Shown here: positions 30,870 through 42,399 of the stretch, one piece after another | Layout: every line of letters starts with the position of its first letter | Numbering within the stretch: position 1 is the first letter of the stretch | Source of the DNA: Cristatella mucedo | Lineage: Eukaryota > Bryozoa > Phylactolaemata > Cristatellidae | Length of the DNA stretch: 64,000 nucleotides | Assembly (NCBI GenBank): GCA_009760855.2 | Contig: WPIO01000009.1 | Coordinates: forward strand, 2,354,501 to 2,418,500 | Direction: 5' to 3' | The notes under the pieces: model-generated | Seen by the model: the letters and a program-made list of their open reading frames with translations, nothing else | Told to the model about the DNA's origin: nothing | Databases searched by the model: none | Program-made: the position numbers and the translations under genes

Positions 30870-33430
30870 AGTCTCGGGGGGGGGGCTAAAAATAAGGCCT
30901 CGCGGTTCAGGATAACGAACCGCGCGGCGTCCGTACCGGTAACGGTGTCAGGGATGCGGAGCAGCAAAATATTATGCTCTTGGGATGCCGAGGTCTGCCA
31001 GGCAGGCTACATTGTTTGGCCACCAGCTGCCGAGAGCCACGATCCCGAAGGGCCTCACCCCAGCCGACCAATAGCCAGCCGTTTGGAAAGATCGGGAAAT
31101 GGCCACATACTGACAGGCAGGAGAGCCGCTGGAGGCACACGTTCGAGTCCGACTGAAGGGAGACCGGGCCAGCCCTGCTGCTAGCGCCGAAGGCTGCCAC
31201 GAACCGCGAGCGCTCTTCATCGGGCGCCATCTGCGCGCCATCTGAGCTGGGACGACGGCTCGGTCGAGGCGATGGCGGGCGATTCGAAGGATGCACTCGT
31301 CGGGCGAGCGCAGCATGCCACGGCCACAGGCTGGCGAAGCACGTAGGATTGAGGCTTTGGTTCAGAAACGGACCAAGCGGAGCCAAGGCGGCCCGTGGAG
31401 CGAGGAGTCAACGGGAAATAGCAAACATACAAAGTTCGGCAGACCGAAAGCGAAGCAGCGACATAGACCTAGCTCCACCAGAGCCTTTTCGGCTGGCTGC
31501 AGGGCAGCCTTAGGCACAAGCCCCGCCCGTAATATGCAGTCGAGCCATGGAAGGAAGAAAATACGCAGGGCGTCGAGCTTTTGCCAAGGGGCGAGAAGGC
31601 TGATCTGCGGCAGGTCCCTTCTGGGTGACGAGCTGGCCTGCTCTATTCAGCCCTAGGCTTCGCGAGATCATGCGGGGCTTCGAGGTGGGTCGCGAACTCG
31701 TTCTCCGGTCGCTAGGGGATCAGCCTCCTGCCGTGCAGGGTGACTGAGGCCGGACACGGCCCTCGCACCCGGCGGCGGCGGGCGACGGCGAAGCAATTCG
31801 CCAGCCGGAGCTGCATGCCCAGCGTCGACAAAGCCTGTTCAGCTGCAGACAGAGCGGGCCTGCAGACCAGGCGACGTGCCTGAGAACAAGGCGAGGTCTT
31901 CCACCAAGGCTCAGACAGATAGAGAGGCTGAAGGCATGACTCGTGCATGCTGCCAGAGAGTCTGACGATCGGCTCCAACTCTAAATCAAAGGGGATCGGC
32001 TATATAGGGACATGCCCCTAGCGTCTCGTCGCGAACCCGAAGCTCCAGCAGCGAGCCACTGTGGAGGGGCTCTAGAGACCCTCAACAAACCAGAAGAAGC
32101 TCTCATTCACTCCGGAATGCCGAAGCACCCGTGGCACGGAGACTTGGGGGTGCTGCCGAAGGCGCTATGCAGGTCGAGGATTGACGGGCACACCACGCCT
32201 TCGCCCTGCCAATTTCCGGTCTCGTCGAAGGCACTCTCCACCACTCTCTACAAGGAGGGACTGCTCTAGGCAGCCCCCACTCCCAGAACAAAGCCCCTTT
32301 TCTGCGGCGACAGCAGCCCGCAGCCATTTCGTTCAACCCTTTTATCAAGCGAACGGGACGTCCTTGAAGTAGAGGCAGCCGTTAAGGATGCAGAGACGAT
32401 GAGTCTGCTCCTCGGGTCGACTTGGCTCAAGTATTATTCTCATTATTATTAGCATTATATTTATTATTATTAGTATTAGTATTATCAAGTGGTATTCCTG
32501 GCGGTTGGCTCCTGGAGACAACTTTTTCTCAGAGAAAGCGGGCTGTGACGTCCTCCTCCGATAGCGGAGATGTCAAGCTGAGCTGCTGAGCCGGGCGAGA
32601 AGAGATGGTTTGAGCAAGTAGAGTGTGCAGTCATCGTCATTAAGCCTGGCCTGCGACTCGGCCTCCCAGTGGGAACGCACGTGGCTAGGTCACCGGTGAA
32701 GTACGTCGGCTCTGGCAGCAAGATCTCATGGATGGCCCTAGTGCGGTTGGACGCGTAGAAGCGTTGCAGATGCAAGGCGCACCTTACGTCCCACGGCCGC
32801 GGACCGCCGGATACAGAGCGGGCCGGTTGAGACGGCGCCAGGAGGCCCGGGATGAGTTCGGCCGTGCCTTTGCTCGTGATCCTTGAGCAGGCATCGGGCA
32901 AACGACAACCAGTCGTCACTTAGGACGAGGACGGAGGCCACGAAGCTGCGCCAGTCGTTTCCCGGTGTGCCGTCCTGTAGCGACGATAGCTCGACGTAAT
33001 GCGAGTTGAAAGAGGTGCGTCTGCGGGAGCCGGCGACAGCTGTCCCCGAGGCTGATGTACAGGTTCCGCGAGGCGCAGGTGCGTCGGCACAGGGACAGGG
33101 CGAGGGATCTCGAACGGAGTGGCAGGTTGAGCAATACGAGTGAGTGTCGTCAACGAGGATGGAGGGAGGTCTGAGGGATGGCGCGTCCTGCGTCAAGCTA
33201 GATGCCACGAGAAGAGAAAGTTGCGTGTGGTGCGTGTTGTGAAGGTGTTTGCTTGGTACCGATGCGGATGACCAGACGAAGGGGCGGAGCGGGCATCGGG
33301 CAAGGATCGTGGAGTTTATCTGCCAGCAAGGTGAGAAGAGGATGAGTTAGCTAGGTGAAGCGCTGGGAAAATGATACACAAACCGTGGGGCCGAAGGGCC
33401 AGGACTGAGGGCATAGTAAGGTGGTGGACG
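30870..33430. other. GC-rich block of unknown nature
   Basis: It starts near the run of G at 30879-30887 and is far richer in G+C and CpG than the sequence on either side. Overlapping long frames exist on both strands (for example minus-strand frames at 30907-31386, 31712-31978, 32485-32919 and 32738-33208), but none continues across the block. No splice-consistent chain was found. One minus-strand passage (DGTPGNDWRSFVASVLVLSD, then WLSFARCLLKD) looks protein-like but is isolated. An (ATT)-rich patch at about 32435-32485 interrupts it. It could be a decayed gene, a decayed GC-rich transposon, or a CpG-rich regulatory region. Confidence 0.5.
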
Positions 33431-33441
33431 TCCTTCTAGGG

Positions 33442-33628
33442 CAGCGGTTCTCAACCTGTGGGTTGCGACTCCTTTGGGGGTCGAACGACCATTTCACAGG
33501 GGTCGCCTAAGACCACCGGAAAACATGCATTTACACACTTTGCACACGATCATCTTATGGTTGGGGGTCACCCCAACATAAGAAACTGTATTAAAGGCTC
33601 GCGGCATTAGGAAGGTTGAGAACCACTG
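33442..33628. mobile_element. SPIN non-autonomous hAT transposon (187 bp)
   Basis: Terminal inverted repeats: the left end CAGCGGTTCTCAACCT pairs with the right end AGGTTGAGAACCACTG, 15 of 16 positions. Inside the left end are GTGGGTTGCGACTCCTTTGG, GGGTCGAACGACC and CACAGGGGTCGCCTAAGACC. Inside the right end are TTATGGTTGGGGGTCACC and GAACTGTATTAAAGG. From memory these match the SPIN ('Space Invaders') family of the hAT/Buster group. The flanks TTCTAGGG and CTGTAGGG agree at 6 of 8 positions and keep the central TA expected of Buster target-site duplications. No coding capacity, so it was moved by a transposase supplied elsewhere. Confidence 0.9.
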
Positions 33629-33718
33629 CTGTAGGGGCAGAATCAGACATAATTAGCGGCTGGGTTGCATAGGCCCACACGCCTTATCCCTTGCAGACAT
33701 CTTAGCGGCATCCGCAGG

Positions 33719-33766
<48 letters not shown>

Positions 33767-33783
33767 GTGTGTGTGTGTATATA

Positions 33784-33832
<49 letters not shown>
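33719..33832. repeat. (TA)n/(TG)n microsatellite
   Basis: Alternating TA runs with TG interruptions. Confidence 0.95.
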
Positions 33833-33834
<2 letters not shown>

Positions 33835-34078
33835 TGGACCATGACTGAATAAACGGCAACATATAAAGCTTCGACTCTACGTTCCACATTTGCAGTAGGT
33901 GGTATGATTCTTTCACCTGTATACGATCGATAGATTGGAAAGTGACCAGTGAATTGCTGCACGGCCTTCGAAATACCAGTCGGAAGTAAGGGTAGCTGTC
34001 AAGCGATAAAATCGTACTGCAGATGACACAAGTCTTGTTACAAATGACTTTGTGGCAGCATGAAATGTCCTGCTTTTC

Positions 34079-35090
34079 TTAATAATAATAATAATAATAA
34101 TAATAATGCACTTATAAAGCCTAGATTGTGCCTGGCAATCACATCGACAGGAGGGAGAGTATAAACCGTGAAAAGAACCGGACCTTGCACGGAGCCCTGA
34201 GGTACCCCATATTTCAGAGGTACCTCGGATGATCTTTGTCCATTCACGTCAATACTCTGGAGTCTGCCACTGAGATAGGACCTGAACCATTGCAGAACAG
34301 TGCCAGTGATGTCCAGGCGAGATGAGAGGAGCTCTAAAAGAACTTTGTGATCGATAGTATCAAAAGCTGCCGAAAGATCAAGCAAAACAAGCAGAGACCC
34401 TCTACCCATGTCTGCATTCCTAAGTAGGTCGTTGTATACCCGAAGCAATGCTGACTTTGTGGAGTGATTAGCTCTAAAGCCAGACTGGAACTTACTAGCA
34501 AGGTTTGAAGTTTCGATTTATGAGTTCAGCTGGTCCGCCACGACCCGTTCCAGTGTCTGTGATATTAATGGTAGAACGGAGACTGGGCGGTAGTTGCTCA
34601 AGTTCTTTTGGTCAACTGTCGCTTTCTTGAGAAATGGCCTGACTACAGCTTTTTGGAAAGGTGCTGGGGCACGACCTGAGGCTAATGACATTTTAATGAT
34701 GTTAGTTATGCATGGCAGCAGCTGGTCAATACAACGTAACAGCAGGACAGTGGGAATGGGGTCCAGAGGACTTGTCTTCTTTGATTGGGATATGAACTTC
34801 AGTACGAGATCACTAGTGACCTGCTTAAATGAAGACATTGAGGTGCAGCCAGGAATTAGGGAACATTATTCTAGGGGGATGTTGTCATCACAGGGATGGA
34901 CTACCTCATCTTGTATATCTTCTGCACAAAGAATCGAGAGAAGCGATTGGCTAGATCATCACAAGGATCATCAGGTAAGGAGCTAATCTGGGAGCAGCTG
35001 AGGAGATGGTTGATCGTCGACATCAGCATTTTTTGGATTGTTCATTTGGATTGTGCATTCTTAGTGCAAGTGGTATACAACTGAAGCTTA
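34079..35090 (-). mobile_element. LINE (CR1/L2-type) RT segment joined directly to 3' tail
   Basis: Minus strand. A frame at 34838-34518 has KKTSPLDPIPTVLL, then VVRPFLKKA and LSNYRPVSVLPLISQTLERV (the RT N-terminal blocks). A frame at 34448-34038 has LLVLLDLSAAFDTIDHKVLL (motif A), FRSYLSGRLQ and [18 protein letters not shown] (motif B). It breaks off at RHNLGF, just before the YADD box, and passes straight into ATAAGTGCATT and (ATT)n. Motif C and the whole C-terminus are deleted. The two frames are separated by a frameshift/stop region at about 34450-34517. Sequence up to about 35090 looks like the pre-RT linker. Not active. Confidence 0.85.
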
Positions 35091-35099
35091 CGTGAATTA

Positions 35100-36435
35100 T
35101 CACGATGTGCCTTTGGACTCGCCAGTTTAAAGAACTGCACTGCACGACAGATCTGGTGTCAATCACTGCAGACAGATTGACACTGACGCGAGGTGTTTAA
35201 AAAATCTTACATTTTGCATGTAAGAAATGCAAGTCTGTGACTAGATTTGAAAGCAAGGTCACGGACGTTCACACGTAACTTCCTCGGCAATCCTGTGGCT
35301 CTATTTCTGCTTCATGTAGATTCTGACCGTCCTCTAGTTTTTTCTATCTATTGAGCCTTGCATAGACATTTACATTACAATTGAATAAAGGGGTTCTTTG
35401 GAATAGTGATCTTTGAGATTACATATTAATTTCAGTAAAAAAAGTTGTTTATATCAATATATAACCTTTTGTGAATATTTGCGTATACCTTACAACTACA
35501 ATAAAATGGCTAGTATTCTTATACTCTGCTTTTTGAAGCAGGAGGGCACAATTTGGAAGATTAGTAATTTGCAATAAGAAAATGAGTGAATGGGGAAATT
35601 TGTCCACAATATACATTCCAAAAATTAGTTAAATACATGTTAGTTTATAGTAATTAAATGCAAACAAAAAATTTAAAATAAAAGACTTCGTCAATTATTT
35701 TTATGTCAAGGTTTCGGTGAATAAAAGCGAGGACACATTCGCCAGAGCAACCCAATTAATGTCGCATCCAGTGGTTGCCCAATTGATGTAGAGTTACAAG
35801 TGGCTTTTGACTACGTGTTCGGCAATGTGTTCGACAATGACATGCGAGCTGTAGATTTGTGTGAAGCATTTATCACATGGGAGCAGACAGGGACGACTAT
35901 TTCCCTATACATTAGGCCGAGCCACATGTGAAATATTATTCCGGTAGTCCATGCCAATGTAGTGTTCACCGGTTATCCAACTGCTCTGCCTGCCTGCCCA
36001 GGGGCTATGCACAACTAAGTTCTATAGGTTTTGCTGCATGGCTGCAAATAAATGGATTCTTTAGCTCATGAACTCCTTTACTTCTCACAGTAAGTGTATC
36101 TTGATATAAGTCTTATCTTCCTTTCAAATATAATTTTTTTGAAAAGCAATTGGGCGATCAGAAGCTAGGCAGTGCAAAAGCTAGTCTGGTCCACGTTATA
36201 CTTGGCGAAATCCTTGCGTTGATGACCTGCTTGGTCTAACTGTAACAGCTCTGCATACCGCTGCTCCTCTGTGCAAAGCTTCAAAACCATTTTTAATGTT
36301 GAGATTGCATGCTTTAAAACTGGTTTCATATACGATTAAAAGACCCAAATCACACCAGCGGGTAGTATCATGCTATACCTGACTGGAAAGTATTTAGGAT
36401 AAGTAGTGGTTTTTAAATATACGGTATCTATGTGT
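35100..36435. other. No gene or repeat recognised
   Basis: AT-rich, without identifiable features. Confidence 0.35.
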
Positions 36436-36439
36436 CCTG

Positions 36440-36985
36440 TTCCAAAATGACATTTCGTCAGTCAATCACATTAGCTCCACAGTGAAGTCTGCTTACTTTC
36501 AGCTACACATCATTGCTAAAATCCGGGCTTGCTTAGACATGGGCACTACATCTAAATTTGTCTTTGCATTTGTGACATCCTGTCTAGACTTCTGTAACTC
36601 ACTATTTGCTGGTCAACCTGCCTGTGCGATCCAACGCTTTTACTTGTGCGAAACGCTACAGCTAGGCTTGTCTAGCGTGAACGTCGCACTTGCTACATGA
36701 CACCACTTCTCACCGACCTGCACAGTCTCCCAGTCAAGTAGCTCATCGGTTTCAACGTTCTGGTTCGCTCACTTTATTCATTCTTTGACTCTACTAACAA
36801 AGTTTGCATGCCGAATCTTTGCATATATCCACTAACCATGTTATTCTTGTTGCTTATTGAGCAGGCTAACACTTGCTACCACTAACCTCTCGGTCGTGCT
36901 CCTTTCGCAGCAAACGTAAAGTCCTTAGAGTTAGAGATTGAGTTCTCTAGGGTGCTGAGGGAGCTAGATCAAATGCATTATTGTT
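36440..36985 (+). mobile_element. LINE 3' fragment with internal deletion
   Basis: Sense: [39 protein letters not shown], then a damaged HSLPVK block. It jumps from the TTCATTCTTTGACTC region (the SLHS block) to the 3' UTR at AACCATGTTATTCTTG and the tail hairpin with a short AT end near 36985. Confidence 0.75.
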
Positions 36986-36991
36986 AACATT

Positions 36992-37478
36992 ATGTGGTTC
37001 CAGCCTACCTATCAGACCAGCTTCCTCTCCAGGTTAGGGATCGTACCATCGTTTTTTCTGAATATATTAAGTTAGCGAAACCTCACACGAACCTCAAATA
37101 CTTGGGATACAGTGCCTTAGTTTTGTATGATTCTATAGCCTGGAAACCACTCTGGACAAACGTCACTACTAACGTCACGACGTGTCCCTGACTTGAGGAC
37201 ATTTCAAAAGAAGCTGAAGCGCATCGATTAATCTCAGCATTTAGTGGTTGTACGTAATTCTTTTTTTATGCGCTCATACGTGCATACAACATGCATGTTT
37301 CCACTAATCATATTTGCATGTCGACCCTGCTCGTGGGGCACATCTAACTAAGTTATGCCTGTTGACATCGAGCTTGCAACTTCTTGCCATTTGATCGTGC
37401 ATCCTTCGCAGCACATGTAAAAGGCCTAGAAAGAGATTAAACTCTCTAAGAGCGCTATAGACATGTAATATTGTAGCT
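36992..37478 (+). mobile_element. LINE 3' fragment
   Basis: Starts at CCAGCCTACCTATCAGACC (the PAYLSD block), continues through VRDRTIVFSE, a damaged SYDSIAWKPL, the 3' UTR, and a tail at about 37425-37480 (AAGGCCTAGAAAGAGATTAA, CTCTCTAAGAGCGCTATA). It abuts the preceding fragment head to tail. Confidence 0.75.
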
Positions 37479-37929
37479 ATTATTATAATGCGTAACCGTT
37501 GGTGATCTCTGAAATCTGTAATATGCTACCTGATGTAGCATGCCAGTGTTTCATTGGCAATACTTGCTGCTCACGTAAGGATATCAGATATTGATCCAAT
37601 AGTGCTTTGGCATAGCAGGCAAGAGACGCCCTTAATTTCAATTTGTAGCGTAAGAGTTAAAGCTAATATTTCATGGAATATTGGTAGAGCGAAGAGCATT
37701 TTATTTGCATACAAAAGAATACGATACCATATTTTAAAACCGTGAATGTGAATCGAGTCTAATTTTCTTTTCTATATGAATCCGAATTAGATCGTTGGGC
37801 AATGAAAAGTTATATCCACAAAGACTGCTTATTTACCAAGGCTTTCCTTTCAAAAGTATGCGAAACGTCAGATACTTGCTTTTCGCAACACTAACTGCTG
37901 GGTCTTGTATCTAGCATCGTGGTAGCATA

Positions 37930-38020
37930 GAAAGAGAAAGAGAACGAGAGAGAGCGTGATGATTTAGTAAGAGGGTAGGGAGGGAGCTGAGAGAGGCAAG
38001 AGTAGGAAGCGGAAGAGAGC

Positions 38021-38060
<40 letters not shown>

Positions 38061-38165
38061 GGAGAGAGTGGGTGAGAAGGTAGAGAGGGGAACGGAGAGA
38101 GGCGAGAGTGGGGAGTATGAGAGAAGAAAGAGAGTGACAGGGGAAGGAGGGGTGGAGAGAGGCAA
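37930..38165. repeat. (GA)-rich low-complexity tract
   Basis: A pure GA core at about 38018-38062, with GAGAG-rich flanks. Confidence 0.9.
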
Positions 38166-38379
38166 GAACCTGCTGTAGCAGCAGCGACAACGTAAGTGCA
38201 AGCAGTGCCTGGCAGCGGGAGAGAAAAATTAAACTAAGAAAAACTGGTCTTGTTATGGTTCGCTGTTCACACTGCTCAATACATGATCCATTGCATGCCA
38301 GTAGCCTTTGGTTAGTGTCTCTTGTATCGACTGATTTAATTTAAGGTTATGGAATACATCTCCGTTAGCAATTACACTA

Positions 38380-38475
38380 TAATGACTTAGTGGGTGTTAC
38401 GTTGGAGAATTAACAATAGCAAATTCAAAGCCAAAGTGGCTTTCGCCTGGAAAGAGACTTTGACGGTTATATAAA
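38380..38475 (+). repeat. Family X dispersed repeat, short copy
   Basis: ACTTAGTGGGTGTTACGTTG, GAGAATTAACAATAGCAAAT, TCAAAGCCAAAGTGGCTTTC, in the order seen at 19600-19660. Confidence 0.5.
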
Positions 38476-38489
38476 CACAGCTTATTCCC

Positions 38490-38600
38490 TACGCAGCAAA
38501 TGTAAAGCGCCTAGAAAGAGACTAAGCTCTCTGAGGGCGCTTTATCAAGTACATTATTATATATAATATAATAATAATAATGTACTTGATAAAGCGCCAT
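38490..38600. mobile_element. LINE tails in inverted, tail-to-tail arrangement
   Basis: A sense tail (AAAGCGCCTAGAAAGAGACT ... GGGCGCTTTATCAAGTACAT and ATT repeats) meets an antisense tail start (AATAATGTACTTGATAAAGC). The shared GGCGCTTTATCAAGTACATT arm makes a palindrome of about 60 bp around an AT centre. An AT-rich microsatellite continues to about 38700. Confidence 0.8.
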
Positions 38601-38734
38601 TATTATTAGATTATTATTATATATTATAATTATTATATTAGATTATATTAGATTATTATTATATATATATATATATATATATTATCACTATTCATATATT
38701 ATATAGAATGCGTCTGATATAGTTCGCATCCTAC

Positions 38735-39772
38735 ACACCATAACTCACTTGCTGCATGCATTGATGACGATCATGGATGGCAGCAAATTTTCTAAAACTA
38801 AACGATGATAAAACTAACTTACTAGTTATGGGCAAACCTAGTGTTATTCAGAAATTGGAAAGGCTGACTTTCAAAATTGGCTCTGCCAGCATATCTCCAG
38901 TTGCATCAGCTCGAAATCTAGGTGTCATATTCCAAAGCGACCTCTCGTTAGACGACCACATCAGCTCCACAGTCAAATCAGCCTATTTTCAGCTTCATAA
39001 CATTGCTAAAATTAGGGCTTGTTTAGATAAGGATACCACGTCCAAGTTGGTCCATGCATTCGTGACATCTCGTCTCGACTTCTGCAACTCACTGCTTACT
39101 GGCCTACCAGCATGTGCGATCAGGCGATTGCAGCTGGTGCAAAACTCTGCAGCTAGGCTTGTCTGTCGTGAGCGTCGCAGTTGCCACATTACTCCACTTC
39201 TCGCCGACCTGCACTGGTTACCAGTCAAGCAACGGATTGACCTCAAGGTTTTGTCGCTCACTTTTAGGTCTCTTCATTCTATGGCTCCAGCCTATCTTTC
39301 AGATATACTCCCCCATCAGGCAAAGCATCGTACCACTCGCTTTTCGGAATCCAACAGTCTAGAAATACCTCGTACAAACCTAAATCCTTTGGAGACCGTG
39401 CATTTAGCTCGTATGCTCCCACAGCCTGGAACTGCCTCCCGACCTGCATCAGAACATCCCCTGACCTGACCACATTTAAAAGAAACTTAAAAACATACCT
39501 ATTTAGGACAGCATTTAGTGGGTCCTTGTGATTCGTCCTCGATGTGCTTATGCGTGCTGACACTGTTCATGCTGCCACTAACCACATTTGCATGCTGACC
39601 CAGTGCATGTAACCCCTAACCATGTTATTCATTTTGTTTGTTTTTCAAGCATGATTTTACTTACTATTCTATTGCGTATCACTTTGCAGCAAATGTAAAG
39701 CGCCTAGAAAGAGATTAAGTTCTCTGAGGGCGCTTTATCAAGTGCAATATTATTATTATTATTATTATAGGT
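38735..39772 (+). mobile_element. LINE (CR1/L2-type) 3' half, young copy with one frameshift
   Basis: Open for 230 codons from 38777: [131 protein letters not shown]. These are the post-RT C-terminal blocks typical of CR1/L2-type ORF2. A one-base loss at about 39384 shifts the last 27 codons. The matching copy at 13660-14462 lacks this loss. Intact 3' UTR, tail hairpin and (ATT)n follow. 5'-truncated just after the RT palm. Confidence 0.9.
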
Positions 39773-39774
39773 GG

Positions 39775-42220
39775 TATGTGAACTGAGATTTTCAAATTCT
39801 CGTGAAGTTAAAAAAGCCTCATAGAAAAACAGAGAATTAAAGATTATATTATTAAGATGGTAGTAAGAAAACGACCAAATGCAAGTCAGAACAACGGTGA
39901 CTGTGTCGCCATATAATTTTTAGCCGTTGGCCAAGTTATTTATTAGGTCAGGAATTGTAGGAAACGAATATACTTGAAAAAGACCAACATTAAAAACTTA
40001 CCGCCATTTTCTTGAGCAGAATCAAGTTCCATACAGTTATGAAAAAGTGGTTCGGCAAAAATGTGATTGAGGAAGAAGCTCCGATAGTTCCCCAAAATAA
40101 CTGATCGGTAAGGTAAGGTTCACTTTAGCAGAAACACGATTTTTGTCGTGGATCAGAACAATCTCATGCCCGCCGGCAGGACGTAATGCTAATAATATAG
40201 CGGACTAATTGAAAAATTGAGAAGCAATTACTTTCGTTGGCTGCAAGAAAAGTGATGGCAGTGTTGAGATCGCGATGTGAAAATGTACCTCAGCCTATGG
40301 CAGTGGCTCGACAAAATGTTGTTGTCTGCTGGTACTAGGCTGGAGGGGGGCCCACCCGATCTCAGCTGGGCAATCGGAACGCAGCGTTCCTGCTGCTAGG
40401 CGCAAGCCTAGATGCTAGCCAATCAGAGCGCAGCATTCCTGAGCCGTAGACAAACGATAGCTCTGGTTAGCACCAATGTCTGCGGAACTTGAGCAAATAA
40501 TTAAACGTTGTTGAGTTCTGTTTCATTCCGAGTGCTCCAAGTCGTTTGCTGTTTAGCAATATGTACACACTCACGCTTAAAAACAGCAGCAACTTCTTCC
40601 GGTAGTAAGAGTGGTACTGATAGATGTACTGATAGGTGTTCCGGCTAAAGTTAGTCAGCTATAGTTCCACTAAAGATGTACTGATAGATGTTCCAGCTCT
40701 TGCCCTCTTTTAAAGCTAGGCAAGCCGTTAGACGCACCCAGGCAGTCTCTGCTAAGATTAGACGCCTGTCAAAGCTTCTTTCTTGGTCTGGGGTAACGCT
40801 TGATAATCCCGTCCTCTCTAGGGTATCGCTTTCGGTGCGAAGAGCAACGCAGTAGGCGAAGTAGCAACGGCTGAACGCTCGCAGATGGGACCAGGGCGAG
40901 CTGCTCCACTGAGACAGGATCAAAAGCCAAAAGGTTAAGGGTCGGCTAAGCCCAGGCTGCTGCAATGAGCAAGATGTCGGCATGATGGAGGATGGTTTCG
41001 TAATCTCAACACCACCACTGTGAAACAAAAAATTAGACCGCTAAGTTATATCTAATCAAGTCAAGATCATCAATTCATAGACAGTTACATATATCCCCGT
41101 TCGGGGACTTGAAACCTTCAAGTAAACCACCGTGTTATTCGAGCCAAGAAAGGTTAGTCTCGGGGTTAGAATGTTCCCCTGAATAACCTGTAACACTTAA
41201 CCAGTGCCAAGAGATCACCGAGTTTAGAAGCTGATAGTGAATCGTCTATCAATCGTAAGTAATAATAGATATTTTTACATGGGCCGACGACCTGATAATT
41301 CAGGCCTCTGGCTACGTTAGATCTCGACGGTCGTCTAATCCGATGGCATGGATAGTGTCAGCTGCACTGGCCAACTCCATCTCACCTTCCGCCAATCTGT
41401 CGACTCTAAAAACAATGTTACCGAACGAAGAGGTTGCTGGTTTTTTAATTGATGTATGGCCACCCAACCTCAGGGCAACAGACCACTACTCTGAATCTTC
41501 TTCATACTCACTCCTTGAATTGCGCTAGCAACTGTCTAACCGATGTACGTAAGGTTTTTGCTAAAAATTTTTCTGGATAGCTTAGACATAAGAAATAACC
41601 ATAGCTTGACTCTTCGTGCCCGTAAATCTTTGGATCATGAATGCTTGACAGTCCCATTTTCGACTCACTAATTGTTCAGTGAAAAGTAACTGAAGCGGAG
41701 TTTGAACCGGTGACTGCAATGACGTGCAGTAAGTTAGAGATCAGGTTTTATTTTACAGCAGTTACAACAGTACCTAAATGGGTAGATCAGCATTGTGAGC
41801 CACGCAAGAAAGAATGATATGCTGCTGGATTAACAAGAAAGAAATCAGATTAACGCGATAAAATCTAGAAAAGGCAGAAATTGTTTTGAAAAGACCTCCA
41901 CCGACAGATTTTTAACATCTGAATTTACACATACACAAATTCTCTGTAGACCCAGCATTTTCTTCATTGAGCTCATCAAGCGCTACGTTTGCTCGAGAAA
42001 ATGTAAAAGTAACTTTGAAGATAAGTTGCATTAGCAATAGTAGCAGCTAAGTTTGCTGAAATATCTTTAGGTTGCCGCAATAGAAATGAATTCCCTCTTT
42101 TGGGCACTACGCGTAACCTGAAAAGAAAGTACAGCAACGGAAAGCAGCACTTATTACATCGCCGGTGAGGATGTAGCAGCTCGGTGAAAGCTGCAGACTT
42201 TTGCCACGGGTGAAGCTGAT
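39775..42220. other. No gene recognised; small repeat pair at 40.4 kb
   Basis: A near-direct repeat (CAATCGGAACGCAGCGTTCC and CAATCAGAGCGCAGCATTCC) flanks a short hairpin CTAGGC-GCAA-GCCTAG at 40396-40411. The rest shows no feature. Confidence 0.35.
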
Positions 42221-42224
42221 TCTG

Positions 42225-42395
42225 CAACCTCTGTTATATAGCGACAAAAGAGCTTTTACGGCTATCCCCATCGCTTGCAGCGGCAGCAATAAAGGATCGC
42301 CCACCGCAGGATTCGAGCCCGCGACCTCGGAACCGAGGTCGTGAAAAGCAATCGCCTCACCGAGTGTGTGCCATTACGGCTCACCGGGCCGTAGA
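42225..42395 (-). repeat. SINE-B copy
   Basis: Antisense body AAAGAGCTTTTACGGCTATC, CGCTTGCAGCGGCAGCAATA, AAGGATCGCCCACC, B box CAGGATTCGAGCCCGCGACC and a decayed head. This copy best defines the family body. Confidence 0.75.
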
Positions 42396-42399
42396 CTTG

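Noticed and set aside
32738-33208. Death-domain-like protein (GNDWR motif, vaguely as in UNC5 receptors)
   Set aside because: Similarity covers only a few residues, the frame is not continued by spliced exons, and the rest is GC-rich noise.
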